NCBI GenBank assembly: GCA_026874595.1
Contig: CM049310.1
Span: 40,863,558-40,927,557 of the forward strand
From: Sipunculus nudus
Lineage: Eukaryota; Annelida; Sipuncula; Golfingiida; Sipunculidae
DNA: 64,000 nt
Direction of reading: 5' to 3'
This document shows, piece by piece, positions 36,180 through 47,039 of the stretch (the stretch's first letter is position 1; every line of letters starts with the position of its first letter). Position numbers and translations under genes: made by a program. Below the pieces are notes generated by a model. The model worked only from the letters and a program-made list of their open reading frames with translations. It did not search any database and had not been told where the DNA came from.

Positions 36180-38400
36180 CATCATATATGGACTGAATTT
36201 AATCAACAACTCAGATCTAGTAATGCATGCTGTTTTTATTCTCTCCTGAAAATTTTGGACTTACACTGGCAGAAATACTGTGTTTTTACTAAGATCTAGA
36301 ATTTTTAGTCACAGGGGATTTCCCAGCGTGTGGCGTTACTGCCGAGTTGACAGTGCTAATAGATGTGCCAATAACTTGCGAACATATCACACAACCTCAT
36401 GTTTTTTTTTGGTGGAAAAATAGATAGATAAAATGTTTTCCTCAAGGAAACTCATTTTATACAAGATCTATATTAATATTTTTTTCATAGGCAATTATGT
36501 TATAGGATAATGTAATGAGATCCGGAATATGTTTGCTTTACCTGAATTTAGATTAAAGGTTTTACACAGAGGTATTTCGAAAAATATAATTTTTATGTTA
36601 TGATAATTCGGTATTAATGCGAATTCTTTCAGATTCCGGGAAAAAAATTTACCAGTGCGAATATGAACACATGCCTCTTGTGTTCTTTTTTAGCAGGGCA
36701 GATGAAGTGTCGAAGTATTTAAAACACTGAACATAAAAGTGCATAAATCTGTTTCAGGGTTTATTTATATTTTATATATATTTTACAGAAACGGATCAAG
36801 TTTAATATAACGTTCAGAGGTTAAGGAACACACATTAAATATCAGATCCATTCGTTTATTAGAGAATAAATGACTGGTCCCGACACCCCCCACCCCCCCC
36901 CCCCCCGCGCTCTTCTTCACCTCAGGTCAGGGCTTCAAGGACAATGCTGATGTTTAATTTTGCTGCACACTTGCCTCGGTGGCATTTTTAATCAAAACTC
37001 AACAATAAGCCTCTTGCTTCAATTTCTTTGTCAGACTGAAGGAACGGAAGGGGGGGGGGGGGTAGGTCTTGAGGTTAGAGAGTAGGTCTTGTTTTGCTCC
37101 GGGGGGGGGGTGCCCCTGCCACGGTGTGGGTTAAACACATACGGTATTATAAGGTATCAAATCTGAGCATCTTGTATGTACAAAACGTAAACCGTTTTTC
37201 CTGTAAGTGAAGATATAAAGTAATGTAAAGTTATAGATAAAAAGGTTTTTTTCACCGTCATCAATTCCCTTCTATACCACATCCTGGATCCGCCACTGCA
37301 CCTAACGTCACTGCTCGGCCTCTGTTTAAATTCATCATCGCTCAGAGCCTGTACCATCAGCTTTAAAAAAAACATGAAATCGTTGAATTTTGTGCAAGGA
37401 TTTACAGGTATTTCCTTCTTTCTTTGTTTCAAATTATCTTTGTTTTCAATATAACCAAGTGTTTTGAATGAATTTCAATGAACTAACGTGGGCTGATCGA
37501 CCAGGGGTTTCATAGATGTTGGGCGGCCTGGATATGGGTATCAAATTAAAAACATTAGCCATGGTGTGAGCTCTGTGGGTGCTTTCTAGTTTTGAAGTGT
37601 CATATCAAAAAACAATTCCTGTAAAATTTAGCCAGTGTTTATACAGAAAAATTAAACCAGCATAATGCAAATTCTCATTTTGTTGTGTTTTGTCACTTTT
37701 TCACCAAATAAAACCTCCTAAAATACTTAATAAACTTAAATAAACATTTACGCGTCTCATTCTTTCCTTGCATCAAATTATGTTCTGCTATCGATATAAC
37801 CAAATGTGTTTTAAGAATTTCAACGAACTAACGTTGAAGTGTGAACTATGATTTCTTTAGTTTTGTTACAGATAACACTGTGGCCCTAGTTTGCGCTCTG
37901 TGAGTACTTTCTAGTTGTTTGGTGTCATAACAAATTACAATGCGAGTAATATTGGCAGGTATTTGACAGCACAAAAAAACAGCAGGAGACAAATATTGAG
38001 GTTTCTTTGAACGTCGATATAAATATATATCGAACCAGAATCACCTGGATATGGTTTTATATGGGCAAGACAAATGAACCAAAACAATGTGGATGTCGTG
38101 GTTTTATAAAATCATAGAAGATACATGACGTCACAATAACACTGTAAACTTTCCTGGAGGAGCCCTGGATGTTTGTAGGTCCCCGGATACAGCCCTGGAA
38201 TTTCCGGGACTTCATTTCTGAAGAACTGCGGTGAAAAACATATATAAGCGAAAGTACTTTCTTTTCCTTCAGTAAGCAATCGAAAAACCAAATTGAATAA
38301 ACAAGGTATATTAAAAAATATATAAAATGTAAAGCCGTCTGCACCGTCCTATCGGACTGTCATGACATAAAAAAATTAAAAGAAATATTGACAAAAGGAA
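36180..38400. other. intergenic, unassigned
   Basis: No gene supported. Poly-C (36,885-36,906) and poly-G (37,050, 37,101) tracts. CCTGGATCCGCCACTG at 37,284-37,300 is one end of the GGATCC hAT-like family; its partner end is not clear. Confidence 0.5.
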
Positions 38401-38454
38401 TTTTATTATCTAAATGCCAATTTTTGTAGATTGATTCCCCTTTTATATGGGGCA

Positions 38455-38995
38455 TAGCTCGGAGGATATGGGTAACAGAGACCTAATTTCAGGGTTTCCA
38501 AAGATTTTTCATGAACCTCGCTGAATGTCAAGTTAGAAGATTCTAGTTGCAATAGTTACGATTAGTGCCTTCTTAACGGACGACCATATCTTTGAAGGTA
38601 AAAACAATAGAGAAAAAAAGTAAAAATTCGAAAAAAATACAGGTGGCGCCACCAGTCTAAAGGAACTGATGAAACACTCCATGATCAATATGTATGCAAA
38701 GAATCATGTTGATTAATGCATTAGATGATCAGATACTGGAGCTTTTGTATCAAATTTCAGTTATTTTTGGGGGTACATCTGAGGCCCATAGCTCGGAGGA
38801 TATGGGTGACTGAGACCTAATTTCAGGTTTCCAAGGAGATTTTTCATGGACCTCCCTCGATATCAAGCTAGAATTTCCAAGATCCAGCGGTGACGATTTA
38901 TGCCTGGTTAACGGACAGACAGTCGGACAGACAGACAGACGGGCAGACAGACGGACGACGGACAAAGAGTGATCGCTATAGATCAGATAATTTTT
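38455..38995 (+). repeat. dispersed repeat with two about 325-bp-spaced units
   Basis: TAGCTCGGAGGATATGGGT and a following CCTAATTTCAGG...TTTTTCATG block occur at 38,455 and 38,783. GGTGGCGCCACC, the palindrome of the Helitron-like core, lies between them at 38,643, and a CAGACGGA-rich tract ends the segment. Possibly another tandem-core non-autonomous element. Confidence 0.5.
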
Positions 38996-40065
38996 AGTCA
39001 GCTGCGCTAAAAAAGAAAACAAAATCGGAGATTATGCGTTTCTTTATCATGATGAATTAATTTCTTAACATTAGCATTGAGAAAAAATTCCACCCACACA
39101 ACTCGTCTAATTTGGCCTGCCACCTAAGATTTATTAGCCCACACTGTCCACTGAAAATGAATGTAAAAAATAAAACTGAAACCATGGATCTTTCTTATGC
39201 GATATGCGTGGCTTCAGAAAACTGAAGCAAGCAAAATTGTATTCAATTTTTGGAGTTTTATCATAGCAATGATAAAAGAAACATTGGAGAAACATTAGAT
39301 GTAAATTTCGGAATGGAAGGTGCACTGTGCTGTTATTATTATTATTATGATTATCATTATTATTATAAACACTAAAAAAAAGCGGCCATTGGAGGGACAC
39401 AGTCATTTACTCACTTCATTATTAAAATAAATGCTTCATGACACAAGTTTATTTATACGTGAAAAATAATAACATAAATGTAAGGTTTGCCATATAAAGA
39501 TGCTGAGAAGCCTATACTTTCATGTTTGTATATAGCACAATACAGGTTTAACAGAAGCTAAACTCACGACTTCAAGACAAATGAGAACGTTGAACGTCAT
39601 ATATTAATATGGTATATTTGTAATACAATTAATTTTTTGGCATAGTGCCTACATTAGTGGATCATGGCCCAGTAATTACTTTAAAAATTTTCTGCAGGTA
39701 TTCTATCTTAAAGATGTTTTTTTCCAACAGAAAAAACATAAGTAACAATCGATGACGTGTTTCTTTATCTTGATGCCCACATGTGGATAGCGGCTGTTGC
39801 TGTTTTGCGATACCTCAGCTTATGTAAAGAACTTAACCATTGAATGGATATACGTATCAAATGACACTGGTGGTATCAGATAGGATCAAATTACTAACGG
39901 GATTTTATTGCTGGTTAAGTTGTTGATTATGTGTCTGTCTGACGGTATAATAAACATATCATTATTCGATATCTATAATCAGCTATGACTTCATAAGTAT
40001 GAACTCTCATTTGTCTTATATGAAGTAATGCTATAATAAATAAATGAAAACTATAAGGATTTTAA

Positions 40066-40262
40066 ACTTAATAATAATAATAATCATAATTAATTAAATA
40101 ATATTAATAATAATAATAGTAATAATAATAATAATAATAACTATTATTATTATTATTATTATTACAAAATGTATTATTATTATTGTTAGTGGTAGTAGTA
40201 GTAGCATGAGTAGTAGTAGTAGTAGTAGGAATATTAGCAGTATTAGGAACAGCAGTAGGTGG
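40066..40262. repeat. (AAT)n/(TAG)n microsatellite
   Basis: Trinucleotide tracts, first AAT/ATT then TAG. Poly-Asn and poly-Ile/Leu open frames over it are artefacts. Confidence 0.95.
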
Positions 40263-40277
40263 GGGGGGGGTATAGTA

Positions 40278-40483
40278 CAGAAGCAGATCCAGTGGGTGGG
40301 TGTCCAGGGGGTCCGCACCCCCCTCCTCTTTTTTTCCTCCGAAGCAAATTTTTAGGGTTTCAGGCAAAATGTTGCTGCCTGGACCCCCTTTTCCTGGACC
40401 TGGGGACTTTTTTTTAAGTTTTCAAGTAGTCCTCCTGGGTTGGACCCCCCCCCCCCCTTTCCTTAATCCTGGATCCGCCACTG
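40278..40483. mobile_element. short hAT-like MITE, copy B
   Basis: CAGAAGCAGATCCAGTGG to CCTGGATCCGCCACTG, 206 bp, with the same interior as the copy at 15,986-16,202 (poly-C, AGGCAAAATGTTGC, TGGACC). It sits inside the TAG microsatellite, which blurs any target-site duplication. Confidence 0.6.
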
Positions 40484-40615
40484 TAGTAGCAGTAGTGGTG
40501 GTTGTAGTAGTGGTAGTGGTGGTAATGATAGTATTCGTGGCTCTTGTAGTTTTATTTTTATATATCCCAGAGGTGGATAAAGGCATCGCGGCCCTTGATA
40601 ATTGAGTTTATACAC

Positions 40616-40733
40616 AAAAAAATTTGGCTGTTTATTCCGCTCTAGCCACGAAAGAAATCGTTCCACAGACTGCTTGTGGATGTTGAACTTATTCACGTCG
40701 GAATAAAGCTTCTTCATGGTACCTGTGCATGGG
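40616..40733 (-). other. exon-like open segment, unidentified
   Basis: After an AG at 40,726 the minus strand reads MKKLYSDVNKFNIHKQSVER and FLSWLERNKQ, with balanced codon use unlike the surrounding repeats. No donor or partner exon was found. It could be a lone exon or a scrap of a mobile-element gene. Confidence 0.25.
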
Positions 40734-40960
40734 TTATTGCCTGAAATACACTGCTAAGAAAATATGGTATTTTTTGTTTATTAAAGGCAAACTTAGGACT
40801 TCAAAGGCACCAACTATCAGTCTTTCACTTGAAATGCTTATACTATTAAAAATAAATCATTATAGTAAAAAAAAATACGAATCATGATAAAAAAATCGTT
40901 ATTATTATAATCTAGAAAAATTATATTTATGATTATTACTATACTTTCGAATACTATTAA

Positions 40961-41224
40961 TGTAGGTTTTAATCTCTGTCTAACTATAGAATAACATGTA
41001 AACTATCGTTTGATACCTAGCTGCTGACTTGTCTATAATTCTTGACACCGCATGGGACCTGATGACACGCAACCATGCATGGGGAACTTGTGGATCTTCT
41101 TGCGTTCCTGATTTTTCTCTTGCCTCGCTCTCAGGCCCGTCTCCAAGGACCACGGTCTCCATGGCAACCAGGGGTTACAAGATGCCCCAGACATCTTACA
41201 CATAGTATATGCAAATCTCCAACA
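40961..41224 (-). repeat. 3' LTR of the Ty3/gypsy element
   Basis: 264 bp. It directly follows a purine run, GGGGGGAG (41,232-41,225), the likely polypurine tract. Confidence 0.88.
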
Positions 41225-41503
41225 CTCCCCCCTGTTTTCTAAAAGGAGACCCTGTCTCCAAAACTTAAAAATAAAGTATAACTGTAGTAGAAGCCTCACT
41301 GCTCAGCAATTCCGACCTCCATCACTTCAAAGGGGATGGGTTTAGTACGTCCAGTTAATATCCTACACTGGATACACAAATATAAACGACGACACACCAA
41401 ATAAAAACATGTCCATCAGAACAGCCCCGTCCCCGCTGCTCTGCGTGGAGCCCGTACCCAGCGCATGGCTCCTCTGACTCTTAACAAATCTTTTTTTCCT
41501 TTC

Positions 41504-41506
<3 letters not shown>

Positions 41507-41560
<54 letters not shown>
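41507..41560. repeat. (TA)n microsatellite inside the LTR element
   Basis: About 52 bp of TA between the TatD stop codon and the polypurine tract. Confidence 0.95.
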
Positions 41561-41563
<3 letters not shown>

Positions 41564-41597
41564 GTAAGAACTTCAAAACTTTTCTGAATAGCACTTC

Positions 41598-42671
41598 TTA
41601 GAAATGCCAATAAAGACTTGTGGCATTACTGCTGGTGATTCGCACCATGTCAACCACTGAGACTCCCCGCAGTCTCGCCAAGCGCTGCAACATCGGGAAC
41701 AAGTCCCATGGTGTATCAGTGAGATACGGGGAATCTGATTCAAGTAGAAGTCTCTCCAGGGGCAACTCCCTCAAAGCCTGGCAGGTGGAGTCATCCTCCA
41801 TGGACTTTCGGGTAACACCAAAATAACAATCCTGTAAGGTCATGTTGGTGTCCTTTAGAAGGTTCAGCATATCCGCTGCCGCTCTACCACTGCCACTGTC
41901 CCTAACATGGATCACAAGGACACGGTTGCTGATTTGGTTGGTTTGGATAGCCTGCAACAAAGACCTCAGGAAGCTCTTCTGGTTGGCCTGTTCACTGGGG
42001 GAGGTCCCTGAGTATTCCAGGCCTACCTCCCCAATGGCCGCGGCCTCGGAGCATTTGACCTTGTTAATGACCTCGATCGCCTTCCAGGCTGGAATTTTCT
42101 CCTTGCCAACCACCCTTGGATGCAGCCCAATTGCCAGCTTGGTGGTTAGCCCTGGAACCATCATTGGTGGCTGTTTGTCACTGTTTGGGAACACCCTGTT
42201 GTCCACCACACCAAACACCGGAAATATTTGGTGACCCATATGCTCACAGAAGGCGCTCCACGTCCTGTGAACAGTACCATGAAGCAACCTGTCTGCGTGC
42301 TTATGGGCGTCTATAACTGCCGGCGCCATCATCTCTCTGTCCTCCCACGTCATAATCTTGTATTGGATCTCCTCCGGTACCCTCTCTATCAACCTCCACA
42401 AGATCGAATAATTGAGTATGGACGCCTCGGAGCTGGGTGGAGACGCCTGCAGCACATCGGGCTTGGTCCATATACACACTGCTGCCACCTGACGGAGCAA
42501 GGCTGCATGCGGGTCTGTAAATCCCGTTCTTCCTACCGCATCCTCAGGTGACCGAAACAGTCCATGTCCCAGCACATAATGCAGCAACTGTGCAATTGTT
42601 TGCAGTTTGAGAGCAGCACTACACAATACAATAAACTGTATGCTCTCCTGACATACTGTCGTTTGTGACAC
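41598..42671 (-). CDS. TatD-family metal-dependent hydrolase (TATDN2-like) carried by the LTR element
   Basis: 357-codon open frame. The C-terminal 240 residues match TatD nucleases, metal-dependent TIM-barrel enzymes that degrade DNA (human TATDN2 is reported to act on RNA:DNA structures). Blocks in order: VIDAHKHADRLL (HxH site), LAIGLHPRVV, AAIGEVGLEYSG (metal-binding Glu), RVLVIHVRD, and LLLESDSPYLTDTP (late Asp). The N-terminal 110 residues are unrecognised. It lies between integrase and the polypurine tract on the element's strand, where env-like or accessory frames occur in other elements, so it looks like captured cargo. Since it shares the fossil's fate, present function is doubtful. 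Confidence 0.8.
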   Translation of the reverse strand: MSQTTVCQESIQFIVLCSAALKLQTIAQLLHYVLGHGLFRSPEDAVGRTGFTDPHAALLRQVAAVCIWTKPDVLQASPPSSEASILNYSILWRLIERVPEEIQYKIMTWEDREMMAPAVIDAHKHADRLLHGTVHRTWSAFCEHMGHQIFPVFGVVDNRVFPNSDKQPPMMVPGLTTKLAIGLHPRVVGKEKIPAWKAIEVINKVKCSEAAAIGEVGLEYSGTSPSEQANQKSFLRSLLQAIQTNQISNRVLVIHVRDSGSGRAAADMLNLLKDTNMTLQDCYFGVTRKSMEDDSTCQALRELPLERLLLESDSPYLTDTPWDLFPMLQRLARLRGVSVVDMVRITSSNATSLYWHF

Positions 42672-42739
42672 TCGGCCAACGCGTCCCCACCATGACTATG
42701 GACCCTTTTTCGATCATAGGTGTCACCAGTGGAGATACG

Positions 42740-42850
42740 GCAGGTATGGCAAGCCGTCTCTGGGAGAACCCAGAAGGGTAAATACCGACAGATCACATGC
42801 CGATGTACGTGACGCCGCGAAAATTGCTCATGACAGACAGGACATGGCCT
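42740..42850 (-). CDS. C2H2-like zinc-finger segment in the LTR element
   Basis: Reads PCPVCHEQFSRRHVHRHVIC and shortly after ACHTC. The Cys-x2-Cys...His-x3-His spacing resembles a single C2H2 finger. It lies between integrase and the TatD reading frame, on the same strand, and may be the N-terminal part of the same cargo. Family not identified. Confidence 0.5.
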
Positions 42851-42904
42851 ACTGTTGTAGGCAGACGATTTCTTAGGGGCAGGTCCTGTGGCTACTTGTT
42901 CTTG

Positions 42905-43954
42905 TCAACCACACATTTCTGTTCTACCTCGTTTTCGAAGATCTGTAGGCGTTGAGCCCTCGTCACTCCGTCCAGGTGTATGGGACTCCACCACGACCCT
43001 CCTCTGTGACTCCGCTGAGCGGGACTTCACAGAGGGAACCGTCTCTTCGACATCCTGTTCCCCCTCAATAGCACACCTTATCAGTTGCAGCAATGTCCTA
43101 TTCTGCACCTCCACTTGACCATTGGACGAGGGGTGATAGGGTGTTGTGCTGGTCCGCGTTATTTCCATTGACCTACAGAACGCTGCAAATAGATTGGATT
43201 GAAAGTTCTTCCCTTGGTCTGTATGGACCTCCAATGGACAGCCAAATGTCACGACAAAATGTTCCAGAAATTTCTGAGCCACTAAATCTGCCTGCTGGTC
43301 AGGAATTGCACAACACTCCAACAATTAAGAGAACTGATCGATCATCATCAGCACATATTTGTTGCCATTTCGACTCTCCGTGAATGGTCCCAGTACGTCT
43401 AAGTGCACTCTTTCCATTGGAAATCCCGCATGGTACCTTCTAAGTCTGGCCTTGGCATTCCGAGGAACTTTCTTTTCTTGATTGCAAACTTTACAATTCA
43501 TTACGAACAGTTTGCACTCGTTATTCATGTTTGGCCAAAAGAAAACACGCTTCACCTTTGCATATGTTCTATCTCTCCCAAAGTGTCCTGCAAATTTCGC
43601 GTTATGACATAGGCCTATCGCCTCCTGCTTTAAGGATTGTGGAACCACCAGTGCTGGTCTTTCTTCAAGTAAATCATGCAAGATGTAATACAACACCCCT
43701 TCCTTCACTTTTAAGTTCCGCCGTTTCAGCCAAAGGTATTTTGTCACTCGGCCTGAAAGGAATAACTCTGCCTGCGTTGGCTCCCTATCTTTAGCAAACC
43801 ACTCCATGACAGGACCGATGTCGCTGTCATCCTGCTGTGCTCTCCTAAGAACCTCTGCTGAGTAGGTCTGTGCCCAGTTGCTTTGTATCCAACTCTCTCC
43901 CATAGTTGCAGGATCCGGAGACTGTTGTAGTGTTCCTGGTTCACCGGTAACCAC
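42905..43954 (-). pseudogene. integrase region
   Basis: Zinc-binding HHCC domain (GHFGRDRTYAKVKRVFFWPN, then CKVCNQEKK) followed by core blocks VHLDVLGPFTES, YVLMMIDQFS, LEVHTDQGKNFQS and TPYHPSSNGQVEVQNRTL. Typical Ty3/gypsy integrase remnant. Confidence 0.88.
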
Positions 43955-43988
43955 CTAATCCTTCTCGCTCTCACTACCAGTATGATCC

Positions 43989-44288
43989 TCAAACAGTCCA
44001 GTCAAAAAACAAATCTTCCGCTTCATCTCCGTCGTTCTCGGTGTTGTTTACTACACTGGACTCCTCTGAAGAGTTGGATGTGCAACTCTCATCCACAGAT
44101 AGAACTTTGGCGTTCTTGACCAAAAAGTGTTCTGACTCGATTTTGCTAAGCGCCGATGACGGTCCACAAGGCTCAGTTCTAAGAGAACTTGATTTTACCA
44201 CCAATGGAACTACATCGTCCACCTCTTCCGAGAACCGGTTCCATTGTTTGTGAGCTCTCTCACAATAGGCACAACCTCTACACGGCAA
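43989..44288 (-). pseudogene. Pol spacer between RNase H and integrase
   Basis: Opens CRGCAYCERAHKQWNRF, a Cys-rich block common between RNase H and integrase in this group, followed by an acidic Ser-rich tail. Confidence 0.55.
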
Positions 44289-44329
44289 ATCATGGACATC
44301 AATGCCAGCTCTGTAGCAATCACACGCTT

Positions 44330-45043
44330 TCAGCCTGAGCCCTGCCTATGCACCAACTGATAATCATACTGGGCCAACTCCTCTATCCACCTCGACAGCT
44401 GACCCTCAATGTGCCTAAACCGAGTTAGCCATGCCAAGCTGTTATGGTCAGTTCTTATTACATCATCCAGGTACACGAGGACTTCCATCCATGTCAACCC
44501 AGTCAAAACCAGATTGATTGCACGCTGGAAGGTCGATGGCGCGTTGCAGAGTGCCATACCCATTCTGGTGTGCTCATACAAACCATACTTTGTATTGAAA
44601 GCCGTATTCCTACTCGATTCCTCATCTAATTCTATCTGGTAATACCCAGATGCTAAGTCGAGGGTGCTAAAGAACTGGGCCCCCGCCAAGGTATCCAGAC
44701 AATCCACTATCAATGGAAGAGGGTACAAATCCTTGACAGTCCTATCGTTAAGGGACCTATAATCAACGCACCAGCGTACAGACCCATCTTTCTTTCGCAC
44801 CAACACCGGCGCAGACGCCCACTCCGAAACTGATGGCCTAATAACACCTGCAGTCAAAAGCTTGTCCAGATGTTCTTTCTCCTCGCCCTCAAAACCTAAC
44901 GGAGTTCTTCTCATTCGTTCTCGTACAGGCGGTGCACTTCCGGTGTCAATCCTATGCTGGATTCCCTTCGTGCACCCCAAATCCAGATCATGAGATGCAA
45001 ATACATCTTGGTAGCTAAGCAGGAGCTCCCCAGTACTCGTCAA
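44330..45043 (-). pseudogene. reverse transcriptase region
   Basis: Contains VRWCVDYRSLNDRTVKD, FFSTLDLASGYYQIELDE, YEHTRMGMALCNAPSTFQR and LVYLDDV, the fingers/palm blocks of a Ty3/gypsy RT, and ends with words typical of the RNase H tail. Shorter than an intact RT-RNase H; part of a broken element. Confidence 0.88.
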
Positions 45044-45162
45044 CTGAGACTGAGGTACCTACGTGCTGCGGCATTCCTGCCATAACCTCAGACAGTCTTT
45101 TCTGTAGTTCACCTCCAGAACTGTTAAAGACCGGTGAACTGATACTCCCTGTGTCAGCTTCT

Positions 45163-46518
45163 CTAGACCACGACTCCACTAAACCGCAACCTGATGGCTC
45201 TATGGATAGATCTCCATTGCCGCCCGCAACCGGGCCTGCAACGTCTTCTTGGACTACAGATAGCCTCACTACAGTTGACACAATGGCTTGGGTAATCCAC
45301 GACATCCATCTCAGATGACGCTCCAGTCACTTCCTTAAGGAAAGGCACAGCATCCATCTCAGATGCTTCTCCTGAAGTGCTGTTTGGCAAGCTTGTGACA
45401 CCCATCTCAGATGCCACCTCAGTAACTCCCTTGGGTACAACCACAGCATCCATCTCAGATGCTGCCCCGAAGACTTCATTCTTCCTGAGAATAACAGCGT
45501 TTTCCTGGCTGTTAAACACATTAACATACCCATTACTCAAAGTTACTGTAGCTGCCGCCAACAAACCCCTTTGACTTAACCATGGCTCTATCACAAAGCC
45601 TAGTTTCCCCACCGTTGCATCTTGCACCGACACCCGAACGGCTGCCACCGAACTGGCCGGAATAACACTTCTCTTAGCCACCACCACTCTATAAATAGGA
45701 TAGCTAACACCATCTAGTCCTCTCTTGAACGTTGCATTAATTGGTCTACCATCCATGTTGATCTCACCAGTTGCAAAGTCTATAACACACTTCTTGTCAC
45801 ATAGAAAATCGAGCCCTAGCAGAACAGGATCAGGTATTTCTGCCACATACACCGTCCAAGTATGTATTGAATTTCCTAACTTGATGGAAATTCCTTCCCT
45901 TTTTACAGTTGGAACTTTTTCTTCCTGGTCCCCGATACCCTTGAGGATCACCTTTTTGCCTTCCTGCTCTTCAAAAGTTTCCCCCAATACTCGTGGGCTC
46001 ACCACTGTTACCTGAGCCGCACTGCCGACAATGGCTTCGCTGTCCCGACCATTAATGACAATCGGTACCACTAGACTTAGTCCCATGCACCTCCTGATGT
46101 GTATTACGTCACTGTCCTTCTGAACCAGGGGCTCCTCAGAATGATAACTACTTATCACTTGTTGATCTGTTGACACAGCTCCTCCTGTAGCTATTTGTTC
46201 CTTGACATGTGGAATCACACCAGAACTTATTTGGCAATTGTCTACTACATGGTCACTTCCAATAATTCTTTGGTTTTCGGTTTCTTGACTAGGCATACTG
46301 GAAAAACCCGAATCCGCTTGCATATCTGGTACACAGTTACTTAAAACAACATTGCAGCCACAATCATCAGAAACACATAGCTGACTTTCATTACTTACAC
46401 TAACACTATGCACCGCTGATTCAACCTTTCCCTGTTGGCCTGTCGGTTCGGTCGAGCAATGGCCACCTGCCTCGACCCCTACGAGTTTAAAGGCTGTTGC
46501 GGACCTTCTGGTGGGCAT
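45163..46518 (-). pseudogene. retropepsin-like protease region
   Basis: 451-codon segment. SLVVPIVINGRDSEAIVG and the later VLLGLDFLCDKKCVIDF give the two conserved blocks of a Ty3/gypsy aspartic protease. The C-terminal third contains short Met-Asp-Ala repeats (EMDAV) of unknown meaning. Confidence 0.75.
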
Positions 46519-46859
46519 TGTGCACCGCTAGCGGTTCCCACAGTACCAGCTACTGTTTCATCAGCCCTCGGCTGCCTAGTAGGACGATCCCGAGCGAAGT
46601 GACCAGTCTTGCGACATTTATAGCACAGAGTTTGATTGCGACCTCTACCTGCATTGTGTTGGAAATGCTGACCACTCTGCCTGGTTTCTCTTCTGCGTGT
46701 AGATTGGCTTGTGACTTGACCTATATGCCGTGTCAACTTCTCTAATGACTTGGCCATGGCCTCCATAGATTTCTCAAAGGAACCACTCATCTTCTTGCCC
46801 ATTTCTTCAATTTGTTTGGTCAGAATGTCTACCGGTGTCAGTGGTTCTTTGGCAGGCAT
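46479..46859 (-). pseudogene. gag C-terminal zinc-knuckle segment
   Basis: A Lys/Arg-rich segment leads to CYKCRKTGHFARD, a nucleocapsid zinc-knuckle type motif that follows gag and precedes the protease. Confidence 0.75.
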
Positions 46860-47039
46860 CGCATGCTAGGCCGATTGGTCTGGTTCTCCATCATTGCCGG
46901 TCTCATGGCAAGCTCCATCCGACAACTGCACTTGTCTCACAGCTACATTGGCCCTGGTATTCCCAAAGATAATGCGCTTATTGTTGATGTATTCTTTCAC
47001 ATATTTGGCCGCTTTCCTTACATTCCTGGGATTTTTATC

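Noticed and set aside
37157-37432. 91-codon minus-strand open frame with LMVQALSDDEFKQRPSS
   Set aside because: Only about 20 residues look gene-like and the rest runs into a hAT-like repeat end; too little to call an exon.
40094-40367. Open frames with poly-Asn, poly-Ile or poly-Leu
   Set aside because: Translation of the AAT/TAG trinucleotide microsatellite.
41842-42551. Plus-strand open frames of 107-130 codons
   Set aside because: They are antisense shadows of the TatD reading frame.
45725-46015. Plus-strand open frame opposite the protease region
   Set aside because: Shadow of the retroelement coding strand, no domain.
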